The notes below the pieces were generated by a model, which searched no databases, was not told where the DNA came from, and was given only the letters and a program-made list of their open reading frames with translations. A stretch of DNA of 64,000 nt from an uncultured Pseudomonadota bacterium (GTDB lineage: Bacteria > Pseudomonadota > Gammaproteobacteria > Burkholderiales > Rhodocyclaceae): positions 1 to 64,000 of the forward strand of contig CAMLHL010000001.1 of the NCBI GenBank assembly GCA_946479855.1, read 5' to 3'. A program made the translations under genes and the position numbers. Shown here piece after piece: positions 19,181 to 27,201 of the stretch. How positions within the stretch are numbered: position 1 is the first letter of the stretch; every line of letters starts with the position of its first letter.

Positions 19181-19868
19181 ATAGAGTTCTACCGCCAGCT
19201 ACCAGTTGCCTAGTCAAATACAATTGCGCAACTTCGCTCGGGGTAAGGGCGTAATTGGCCCATGTCTGCGCATTCAAAAAGGCAGCGCAAATGTACCAGA
19301 GCAAGCTTTGACTTGCCGTGTCCTCGATCAGGATGCGACTGATCGAGCGGGGATCGGAGCCGAATGGAAGCTTGCTGCCACTATTCCAGCCGACGTCAGT
19401 TCCTGTGCTGCAATCGTTGTAAGGCAAGTCAGTGTAAGAGCTAGAGTTCCAGACACCATTCCAAGTGACGGAGCGAGTAGCGCTTGTGCATTGCCCATTT
19501 GAATTTAATTTGTGCCAATTCAGCGTGCTAAATGGGTTATATCCTTCTGGCCAAGGGCCTTGGAACGTGCTTCCGGTATTTTTTGGAGTCCAGTAACTCG
19601 GCGTTTTTCCCAAGAAGTTACTGCCAACACTGTGGGAAACGGCAACCGTTTGGTCCTTGTTGTTGGGGTGAATGGACATCCATGCCATAGGTGACAGTGC
19701 GCATTTGTCAATGTCCGGGTTACAAGCCAGTGCAGAACGGCCAGAAACCAGCAAAACAGGAGCAACTGAAGCGCCCTGAATCAGCCGGCGTCTCCCTGGG
19801 GAATACGTATTTTCCGTTGCCTGGGAAGGGTGTTCAGGCTCTGGGCTTTGTCGGTTTGATGTGGTCAC
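19137..19868 (-). CDS. Unrecognised exported protein with Tat-like signal
   Basis: About 243 residues from GTG at 19868, chosen because AGGAG sits 6 nt before it; an ATG at 19886 has no ribosome site. The N-terminus has a polar stretch, then RRRLIQGASVAPVLLVSGRS with an ALA-C cleavage region, a twin-arginine-type signal. The mature part is Trp/Asn/Ser-rich (WMSIHPNN, SYWTPKNTGSTFQGPWPEGYN) with four cysteines. I recognise no catalytic motif. It is first in the operon behind a sigma-54 promoter and overlaps the PqqD-like gene. It may be the substrate of the downstream HprK/PqqD/nucleotidyltransferase set. Confidence 0.75.
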   Translation of the reverse strand: MTTSNRQSPEPEHPSQATENTYSPGRRRLIQGASVAPVLLVSGRSALACNPDIDKCALSPMAWMSIHPNNKDQTVAVSHSVGSNFLGKTPSYWTPKNTGSTFQGPWPEGYNPFSTLNWHKLNSNGQCTSATRSVTWNGVWNSSSYTDLPYNDCSTGTDVGWNSGSKLPFGSDPRSISRILIEDTASQSLLWYICAAFLNAQTWANYALTPSEVAQLYLTRQLVAGGRTLFDSEIKAFLDQTWL

Positions 19869-19925
19869 GATTGACTCCTGGTGCATTGGTGCGGCGATGT
19901 GGAATCACCATTCTGAATGGATATA

Positions 19926-19941
19926 AGCAAAAAGTGTGCCG
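19926..19941 (-). promoter_or_regulatory. Near-consensus sigma-54 promoter upstream of the HprK/PqqD operon
   Basis: On the minus strand the sequence is CGGCAC-ACTTT-TTGCT, against the consensus TGGCAC-N5-TTGCW. The invariant GG and GC are 12 nt apart as required, with one mismatch overall. It predicts initiation near 19915, about 45 nt before the GTG start. The window itself encodes a sigma-54 activator, PrsR. Confidence 0.75.
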
Positions 19942-20040
19942 GTATATGGTTTTTCAATAGAAACATTCAGTTGGCCTGACTTGATGCTTGCGTAAATATC
20001 AGAGTGTAAAGAAAGTCGACAGAGGTCGTTTCATTAAAAT

Positions 20041-20817
20041 TTAGCGTTTACCGGAAAAGGTTTGAAGTAATTCAATCAAATGATTTGAGGGAATGGCATA
20101 GCTTATCCCTGATGGATGGGTCAATGCCGTTTCTTTCAGTCCTTTGACGAATACCATATTTAATATTCCAACAACATCTCCCGTTTCGGCATCAAAAACG
20201 GGGCTACCGCTATTTCCGGGATAGGCTGTTGCATCCAGTTGAAAAATGTTGAAACTTCCTCTTTTGAGCTGACGAATCAATTTGTCATTTATTTGGTTGG
20301 AATTATTTCCAGGGAGGGCTATCGGAGTGATGGAAGCAATCATCCCCCGGTGCGTGACGGGTGAGAACCCAAGCGCTCCTCCGATAGGAAATCCAGTAAA
20401 CGCAATGGACTGCCCTTCGCGAGCAGAGTCTGAATTAGTGAGTCGTACAGGAGGAAGCGAAGCGCCATCAAACCGAAGAATAGCCAGATCGTGTTCCTTG
20501 TCGCGTACGAGTACTGTGGCGAGTCGTACTTGTGAGGAGGAGCGGGGCTCCACAATCGGTAATACGGCAACTTTGCTTTCTGGGTCACCGCTCTCGGGTA
20601 CCACATGAGCGTTGGTCGCAATCAGGTTTCCTGACGCTATAACAAAACCCGTTCCGCTCATCTGGAATTGGGGACTACTAACCCTATTATAAATTCCAAC
20701 TACGACGATAGATGGTTTGACATGTTCAATAGAAGTGATGATATCCGCTATTGAAAACCTGGAATGTGTGCTTGCCAATAAGGCGCACACGAAAGTGAGC
20801 AGGATTTTCAGATTCAC
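20041..20817 (-). CDS. Secreted trypsin-like serine protease (DegP/HtrA-like protease domain, no PDZ)
   Basis: 258 residues with an N-terminal signal sequence. The triad is clear: H71 in ATNAHVV, D110 in EHDLAILRF and S203 in YPGNSGSPVFD. There is no PDZ domain. The start is GTG at 20817, overlapping the transglycosylase stop as GTGA. It is last in the prs operon, so it may process exported glycoproteins or matrix components. That role is inferred from position. Confidence 0.88.
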   Translation of the reverse strand: MNLKILLTFVCALLASTHSRFSIADIITSIEHVKPSIVVVGIYNRVSSPQFQMSGTGFVIASGNLIATNAHVVPESGDPESKVAVLPIVEPRSSSQVRLATVLVRDKEHDLAILRFDGASLPPVRLTNSDSAREGQSIAFTGFPIGGALGFSPVTHRGMIASITPIALPGNNSNQINDKLIRQLKRGSFNIFQLDATAYPGNSGSPVFDAETGDVVGILNMVFVKGLKETALTHPSGISYAIPSNHLIELLQTFSGKR

Positions 20818-21704
20818 ATCAACCTACTTTTGATGATTCGTCCCAATTCCGGAGAAGGGGGGGTGATTTTTGGATCGTATGGGTGCTCATCGCGTTGGAA
20901 TAATTCACGAATCCGTTTCACATATCCTCTTGTTTCGGCATAGGGAGGGACTCCGGCATAATGGTTTACAGCTCCTTCACCGGCGTTGTATCCAGCGGCT
21001 ACTAGAGAGATATCTCCTTTAAAGTAGGCTAGAAGCCATCGTAAATAGGCAAGCCCACCACGGATGTTCTGTTCTGGATCAAACGGTTTCTTGACGTTGA
21101 ATCGCTCAGCGGTTTCCGGAATCAATTGCATTAGACCTTGGGCTTTTTTTGGGGATACAGCCGCCGGATTAAAGTTTGATTCGGTACGAATTATAGCCAT
21201 GGCCAACCTAGGGTAAACGCCATATTCAGGCGCTAGTTTTTTGACAAGGTCAAATATTTTTTGTTGGTCTGGGGGGATTTGTTGTGCTAAATCTTCCTCG
21301 TCAGGGGGGGTCATGCAAGCCGGTTGAGTGCTTGTCGGCGGGGCAATCCGGAGCAGCATTCTTTCAGCATGGATGTCCCCTTGTTTCGCTGCCAAGGCAA
21401 AGAAATAAGCGGCAGTCTCATCATCCCTTGGTATACCTCGTCCGTTGGCCAGCATCCATCCTAAATTGTACTGAGCTTCGGCATCTCCGAGTCTTGCCGC
21501 TTCGCAATAGAGTTCGAAAGCCTTTCCTGGATTGCGCGTAACCCCATTCTCACCATGTTCATGATTTCGTGCATCGATGCGTAGGGAAATAGCACGTTCA
21601 CGTAAAACATCATTGTCAGACGTTCCTGACGGCGCAGCGAAGGCAAAGGAAGTGCTCAAAGCCCAAGTGATGAAAATCCAGATCCTTGTCTTTGAGCACA
21701 TCAT
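20814..21704 (-). CDS. Periplasmic lytic transglycosylase with Sel1-like repeats
   Basis: 296 residues. It has a signal peptide ending near AFA, then two Sel1/TPR-type repeats (residues 57-118, AFELYCEAARLGDAEAQYNLG), and a C-terminal SLT domain with catalytic E175 in IIRTESNFNP, followed by GLMQLIPETAERF and AGYNAGEGAVNHY. It cleaves murein, possibly to open the wall for the exopolysaccharide or protein export machinery. It lies 9 nt downstream of the nucleotide-sugar dehydrogenase. Confidence 0.9.
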   Translation of the reverse strand: MMCSKTRIWIFITWALSTSFAFAAPSGTSDNDVLRERAISLRIDARNHEHGENGVTRNPGKAFELYCEAARLGDAEAQYNLGWMLANGRGIPRDDETAAYFFALAAKQGDIHAERMLLRIAPPTSTQPACMTPPDEEDLAQQIPPDQQKIFDLVKKLAPEYGVYPRLAMAIIRTESNFNPAAVSPKKAQGLMQLIPETAERFNVKKPFDPEQNIRGGLAYLRWLLAYFKGDISLVAAGYNAGEGAVNHYAGVPPYAETRGYVKRIRELFQRDEHPYDPKITPPSPELGRIIKSRLM

Positions 21705-21713
21705 AAAACCTCC

Positions 21714-22994
21714 TTACAATCGCCAGAGAGAAAGACCTGCCTCAGCAAAAGCGGCGGCGTCTAAAATGCTTTTGACATCTGAAATTACGCCATCTGTTTC
21801 CAGTTTAGACAAGAATTCGGCAGTTGACCGCATCTTGAATTCACGATGGCCAACAGCGATCACTATGGCAGCCGCTTTTGGCAAATCATTCCACGACACG
21901 AGATCAACACCGTATTCATGACGAGCTTCCTTTGCTTCTGCGACCGGATCGTGCACGAACACCTTGGCGCCATAAGACTCAAGCTCCTGAATAACGTCGA
22001 TGACGCGTGAATTTCGTAAATCCGGGCAATCCTCCTTAAAGGTAAGGCCCATAACGATAATAGGTTTGTTCTTGACTGGGTGCCCCTTGCAGACCATTTG
22101 CTTGATGGTCTTTTCGGCAACAAATTTTCCCATTCCGTCGTTGATTCGCCGGCCAGCCAAGATGACTTCGGGGTGGTAGCCAAGTTTTTGTGCTTTATGG
22201 GTGAGGTAATAGGGGTCGACACCGATACAATGACCGCCGACTAGACCTGGGCGGAATGGCAGGAAATTCCATTTTGTGCCCGCAGCCTGAAGAACCTCCA
22301 GCGTGTTGATATCCATCCTGTCAAAGATGATGGCGAGTTCGTTCATCAAGGCAATGTTCAAATCTCGCTGAGTGTTTTCGATAACCTTGGCCGCTTCGGC
22401 AACCTTGATGCTGGAGGCTGGATATACGCCTGCGGTGATGATGCTCCCGTAGATATCACGGACTTTGGCCAGTGTTGCCGGGGTGTCGCCAGAAACGACC
22501 TTGACTATCTTGGTGACCGTTCTTTCCTTGTCACCCGGATTGATTCGCTCTGGCGAGTAGCCAACAAAGAAATCCTGTTTCCAGCGCTTGCCTGATTCTT
22601 TTTCGATAATCGGAATGCAAACGTCTTCTGTGGCCCCAGGGTACACCGTAGATTCAAACACGACGATAGCGCCTTGTTTGAGATTTTGCCCTACCGATGT
22701 GGACGAGCTAACCAAGGGAGAAAAATCGGGCTGGTGAGCGTCGTCTACCGGAGTCGGAACTGCGACTACCACAAAATCAGCTTCCCTGAGTGCGCGCGGG
22801 TCAGTGCCGACCTCAAGTAATGTTGCTGCCTTGAGGTCTTCGCTGCTTACTTCGCCCGTCGGATCGTAGTGCTCCTTATAACAGGCTACTTTATCTGGGG
22901 AGAGGTCAAAACCTATCGTCCGGTATTTCTTGCCGAATTCGACGGCAAGAGGCAATCCGACATATCCTAAGCCTACTACAGCAATAGTTGTCAT
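21714..22994 (-). CDS. tviB: UDP-N-acetylhexosamine 6-dehydrogenase (TviB/WbpO type)
   Basis: 426 residues. The Rossmann motif is GLGYVG (8-13), the family block YSPERINPGDK is near 147, and the active-site cysteine C256 lies in GGHCIGVDPYYL. The sequence around AAGTKWNFLPFRPG matches the Vi-antigen TviB/WbpO branch, which oxidises UDP-GlcNAc or UDP-GalNAc twice to the uronic acid. A UDP-glucose substrate is less likely. It would supply an acidic amino sugar for the polysaccharide, and the two asparagine-synthetase-like proteins in the window could amidate such uronic acids. Confidence 0.92.
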   Translation of the reverse strand: MTTIAVVGLGYVGLPLAVEFGKKYRTIGFDLSPDKVACYKEHYDPTGEVSSEDLKAATLLEVGTDPRALREADFVVVAVPTPVDDAHQPDFSPLVSSSTSVGQNLKQGAIVVFESTVYPGATEDVCIPIIEKESGKRWKQDFFVGYSPERINPGDKERTVTKIVKVVSGDTPATLAKVRDIYGSIITAGVYPASSIKVAEAAKVIENTQRDLNIALMNELAIIFDRMDINTLEVLQAAGTKWNFLPFRPGLVGGHCIGVDPYYLTHKAQKLGYHPEVILAGRRINDGMGKFVAEKTIKQMVCKGHPVKNKPIIVMGLTFKEDCPDLRNSRVIDVIQELESYGAKVFVHDPVAEAKEARHEYGVDLVSWNDLPKAAAIVIAVGHREFKMRSTAEFLSKLETDGVISDVKSILDAAAFAEAGLSLWRL

Positions 22995-23042
22995 TTTTTA
23001 CCCCTAAATTTATTCATTCAATAAAATTTAAATACGTGGTTT

Positions 23043-25817
23043 TCAGAGAGATTTCAGTAATTGGCTAACTTCTGTCTGATTTGAAAATTTATCGCCAAGT
23101 TTTGCCAAAGCATCCAATTCCTTGCGGGCTTCGTCTTTTTTTCCGGCTAAGACGAGAACCTTGGCAAGATTTAATTGGATTGATGTTGCTTGAGGCGCTA
23201 TTTTCATTGCCTTTCTCAGCAAATCAATCGCTTTTCCGGTTTCACCCTTACCGGCCAACAGCATGGCGAGCGTATCCATAAATGCAGGTTGATCGGGGGA
23301 AAGTTGGTTAGATTTTTCTGCATATTCTATAGCTTTGGGGGATCCCAATTGGCCCGCTACCCATGCCAGGTTATTTAGGATAATGGGATTATTTGGCTGA
23401 ATGTTGAGTGCACTCTGGTAGTAAACAGACGCTTGCGGGAAATTCTTTTTGGATGTCGATAAGTCACCCAGATACATTCGGAACGCGATGTCCTTTGGAG
23501 AATTCTTCAGCCAGCTAGCTGCGTGTTTGTCTGCTTCAACAGTATTTCCTGCCAGCAGGAGAGCACTGTGCAGTTTAATAGCCAGGTCAGTTGCCGTAAC
23601 CTGTTTCAATCCTTTCTGGAAGGCATTTATAGCCTCTGGCCAAGCTTTTCCGGCCAAGTAGATATTCCCTTCCAGAAGGTAGCCAACCGCTTCCTTCGGC
23701 CTTTGTTTCTGAACTGTTCGTGCGATTTCCAACGCCTCTCTGGTGTTTTTGTTTTCTATCGCAATCTGAATAAGTGCTCCCTGCGCATCAACCAAATCAG
23801 GTTTGATCTCAAGTGCCTTTTTAAGATTCTTCACGGCTTCTTCCTTGTTCTTGTTGGCAAACTGGACATCAGCCAATCTGAGTAGAGGAAGTGGCGAGGC
23901 GGGCTGTAGTGATGCAAGTTTCCCGAACGTGATTGCAGCCTGGTTTAGATCGCCAGACGCTTGCTGAACTCTGCCGAGCGCATCAAGAATCTCTGGTTTG
24001 TCCAGAATAGAAGAGGCTGCATCATTGGCGGCCGAGAGTGCTTTTTTATTGTCCTTATTCTTCAGGTAGAACTGAATTAGGGCCAACCTTGGAGTAACTT
24101 CGGTGGGTGCGGTATTTATGGCTTTGCCAATCAGCGAAGAGACTTCCTCGGAAGTTGCTCCATTGGCAGCCTTCAATTCAGCGAGTGCCAGTAATGCTTG
24201 TATATTTTTTGGCTCCGCTGCTAGTACTTTTTCATAACGCTTGCGAGCGTCCTCGGGTTTTTTTTCGAGAAGATCTAGATTGGCGAGGCCAGCAACAGCC
24301 GGGAAGAAAGTCGGGTTCAGTGATAGTGCTTTTTCAAAGCTTTGGCGGGCGCCGGGAATATCTTTCTTGGTGAGCAGGGTACGAGCACGTAAATTGTGTA
24401 TCGTTGGATTGTTGGGTTGCTTTTTTTCCAGAGCATCAATGGCTTTCAAGGCTTTTTCCGGCAGATTGCTGCGAAGATAGGCCGCAATCAAAGCCAGGTC
24501 GGCAGTAATTCCTTTGTCAGAAACCGAAATCTGCTCAAGCTCCTGAAGTGCGCTATCTGAATTTCCCTGTGCCATATGTGCCAACGCCAGCGAAGTTTTT
24601 TTTGCCGGATTTGCCGGATCCAGTTTGCTGGCTTTGGCAAAAAACTCGGCTGCCTTATTGGGCTCCCCATGCTGCAAATATGCTTCGCCCGCCAGAGTAA
24701 GCAGCGCTGGGTCTTCGTCGATCCGATCCATGGCTGGTTGAAGAGTATTCAACGCCTTGTCGGATTGACCCGTACGAAGGTAATTGGCTATCAATAATCG
24801 TCTGGCAAGTGGCAAGCTCGGTGATGCCTGCAATGCCTTGGCAAGATATGTTTCGGCTTGAATGTAGGAGCCTAGTTGATATTCAATAGCTCCGGCAATT
24901 TGCAGGCTTTGTGGATTATTGGAGGAGAATTTGAGAAGGTTTTGAGCGGATTCTCTTGCCGCCTTGTAGTTTTTGAGTTGATAGTTGACTTCGGCGTCAA
25001 GATAATAAGTTTGTGGATGTTTTGGTGCCACCTTCTTGAGAGCGTCAAGTTGCTTTGCGGCGTCATCTATCTTGTTGGTTAAAATAAGCGATGAAATAGC
25101 TGCAGAATACGCAGGCAGAAATTGTGGATTGGCTTCAATCGCCTTTTGATATTGCTTCAATGCAGCATCGATTTCCCTATTCGCAAGCAACAGATTTCCA
25201 CTGATCAGCAGTACTTCAGGGTTCATTGGGTATTTTGCCAATAGCGCATTTACCTTAGAACGTGCCGTTGCCAGGTCTTTATTTATGACTGATTCGCGGA
25301 TTTCAGCAAGCAGAGCGGGTAAATAATCTGGTTGCGAGGTGAGCGCATCGGCAAGGAGTTGCTTTGCTACATCGCGCTTGCCGAGAGAGACATAAGCCGC
25401 ACCAAGCGTTGTATTTAGAGCTGCTTTCGGCTCACCGGCAGATAACGTTGTGTTTCCAAACTCATCGATCAATTTTTTTGCTTGCCCGCCAAGCAGCAAA
25501 GCACGGGCTAGCAACGGAATAACCTCATCTTTTGGATAGTTAAGCTCTAGAGCTTTACGCAACTCAACTTCTGAGCCGGCGATATCACCGCTGTCAAGTA
25601 GAGCTGAGCCCAACAAAAAGCGAGCCTCCGCCAGCTTAGGGTTTTGCTGCAAGGCATTTTTCAGTTGAATTACAGCAGCCTTACTGTCGTTCTTGGCCAA
25701 GTATTCCCTGCTGGAAGTAATTAGGCTTTCTGGTGAATCTCCACCACAGGCTCCGAGTAGCATTGAAAGGAGGAGGGCTGAGATAACACTGGAAACTGCC
25801 GCGCGTGAATTTTTCAT
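23043..25817 (-). CDS. prsT: PEP-CTERM system TPR lipoprotein PrsT
   Basis: 924 residues. A lipoprotein signal has lipobox LGAC with C24. The remainder is about twenty tetratricopeptide repeats (for example KNDSKAAVIQLKNALQQNPK and AYLQHGEPNKAAEFFAKASK). PrsT is encoded with PrsK/PrsR in exosortase A species and is thought to serve as an outer-membrane-side assembly or export protein for the EPS or PEP-CTERM proteins. Codon use is visibly more A/T-rich than in the 1-16 kb region. Confidence 0.93.
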   Translation of the reverse strand: MKNSRAAVSSVISALLLSMLLGACGGDSPESLITSSREYLAKNDSKAAVIQLKNALQQNPKLAEARFLLGSALLDSGDIAGSEVELRKALELNYPKDEVIPLLARALLLGGQAKKLIDEFGNTTLSAGEPKAALNTTLGAAYVSLGKRDVAKQLLADALTSQPDYLPALLAEIRESVINKDLATARSKVNALLAKYPMNPEVLLISGNLLLANREIDAALKQYQKAIEANPQFLPAYSAAISSLILTNKIDDAAKQLDALKKVAPKHPQTYYLDAEVNYQLKNYKAARESAQNLLKFSSNNPQSLQIAGAIEYQLGSYIQAETYLAKALQASPSLPLARRLLIANYLRTGQSDKALNTLQPAMDRIDEDPALLTLAGEAYLQHGEPNKAAEFFAKASKLDPANPAKKTSLALAHMAQGNSDSALQELEQISVSDKGITADLALIAAYLRSNLPEKALKAIDALEKKQPNNPTIHNLRARTLLTKKDIPGARQSFEKALSLNPTFFPAVAGLANLDLLEKKPEDARKRYEKVLAAEPKNIQALLALAELKAANGATSEEVSSLIGKAINTAPTEVTPRLALIQFYLKNKDNKKALSAANDAASSILDKPEILDALGRVQQASGDLNQAAITFGKLASLQPASPLPLLRLADVQFANKNKEEAVKNLKKALEIKPDLVDAQGALIQIAIENKNTREALEIARTVQKQRPKEAVGYLLEGNIYLAGKAWPEAINAFQKGLKQVTATDLAIKLHSALLLAGNTVEADKHAASWLKNSPKDIAFRMYLGDLSTSKKNFPQASVYYQSALNIQPNNPIILNNLAWVAGQLGSPKAIEYAEKSNQLSPDQPAFMDTLAMLLAGKGETGKAIDLLRKAMKIAPQATSIQLNLAKVLVLAGKKDEARKELDALAKLGDKFSNQTEVSQLLKSL

Positions 25818-25842
25818 GTTATTTCTCTTTGAAAGAGGAAAA

Positions 25843-27201
25843 TTACTTCAAGCCAAGACGGTGCATCAAATCGTAAAGAGTTGGGCGGCTAATTCCTAAA
25901 ATTTCGGAAGTGCGCAGAAGATTGCCATTTGCTCGGCCGAGGGCGGTTACGATTGCCTGACGTTCCGCTTCATCACGCACCTTGCGTAAATCGATAAACT
26001 CGACTCCGTCTGGACCTTCCGTTTCCAGACCAATGTCATTACGAGTAATACGTGAGCCATCAGCCATGATGACAGCTCGTTTTATGCAATTCTCCAATTC
26101 GCGTACGTTGCCGGGCCAACGATGGGCTTCGATAGCTCGAATGGCATCTTCGGCGAGAGTCATGCTCCCCCGTTTTTGTTCATCAGCAAATTTGTGGACG
26201 AACGCATGTGCGAGCAGCGCGGGATCGCCTTGCCGTTCGCGGAGGGGGGGGATAGGGATAACGATCTCGGCCAGGCGATAATACAAATCCTCGCGAAAAC
26301 GACCATCGCTGATCTGAGATTTCAAGTCCTGATGGGTTGCACATACGATGCGCACGTCTACAGGGATTTCCTGGCGACCTCCAAGGCGTTCAATGACGCG
26401 CTCCTGCAAAAATCGGAGCAGTTTTGCCTGTAGTGCCAAAGGCAAATCTCCAATTTCATCAAGCATCAAGGTGCCGCCATTTGCGGTTTCGATTTTGCCG
26501 GGAGTCGTTTTGGCGGCGCCTGTAAAAGCCCCTTTTTCATAGCCGAACAATTCGCTTTCCAGCAGGTTTTCTGGAATGGCGGCGCAATTTATCGCGACAA
26601 ATCTTCCATTTGCACGTTGCGAGGATTCGTGCACCCCCCGAGCCAAGAGCTCCTTCCCGGTACCGCTTTCACCGAGTAACAGGACGGTGGCGTTGCTGTT
26701 GGCGACCTTTTCTATGGTTCGGCAAACTCGTTGCATTCCTGCGTCGCGGGTCAGTAAGCCGGCCAGGGCGGCGGGGTGCTGCGTGGCGAGCAGTCTTCGA
26801 TTTTCCTGCTGAAGATCGTAAAGACGGAAGGCGCGGTCTATCGTCAAAGCCAGCATTTCCGGTTCGAACGGCTTGGCAAAGAAATCATAGGCGCCAAGAG
26901 CAATGGCCCGTAAGGCGTTGGTGCGGTCGTTTTGCCCCGTTAGGACAATGACTTTGGTATCAGGGGCGACGGCGAGTATCTGTTCGAGCAGCCTGAACCC
27001 TTCGGAAACAGAATCTGCATCCGGGGGTAGCCCTAAATCCATGGTTACTACGGCGGGATTGTGACGATGAATTTGTGCCAGCGAGCTTTCCCGATCAGCT
27101 GCGGTCAAGGTTTCATATTGATCAAAAGACCAGCAGAGTTGTTTTTGCAGTGCAAGATCGTCTTCAACGATAAGCAGGGAACGGGATTTTTCTACGCTCA
27201 T
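25843..27201 (-). CDS. prsR: PEP-CTERM/XrtA sigma-54-dependent response regulator PrsR
   Basis: 452 residues. The receiver domain has phospho-acceptor D55 in VVTMDLGLPPD. The AAA+ domain has Walker A GESGTGKE (177-184) and the sigma-54 contact loop GAFTGA (224-229). A C-terminal Fis-type helix-turn-helix ends in ILGISRPTLYDLMHRLGLK. It overlaps prsK by 4 nt (ATGA). It activates sigma-54 promoters; in floc-forming Zoogloea the PrsK-PrsR-RpoN path controls PEP-CTERM genes. A matching sigma-54 site lies at 19926-19941. Confidence 0.95.
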   Translation of the reverse strand: MSVEKSRSLLIVEDDLALQKQLCWSFDQYETLTAADRESSLAQIHRHNPAVVTMDLGLPPDADSVSEGFRLLEQILAVAPDTKVIVLTGQNDRTNALRAIALGAYDFFAKPFEPEMLALTIDRAFRLYDLQQENRRLLATQHPAALAGLLTRDAGMQRVCRTIEKVANSNATVLLLGESGTGKELLARGVHESSQRANGRFVAINCAAIPENLLESELFGYEKGAFTGAAKTTPGKIETANGGTLMLDEIGDLPLALQAKLLRFLQERVIERLGGRQEIPVDVRIVCATHQDLKSQISDGRFREDLYYRLAEIVIPIPPLRERQGDPALLAHAFVHKFADEQKRGSMTLAEDAIRAIEAHRWPGNVRELENCIKRAVIMADGSRITRNDIGLETEGPDGVEFIDLRKVRDEAERQAIVTALGRANGNLLRTSEILGISRPTLYDLMHRLGLK

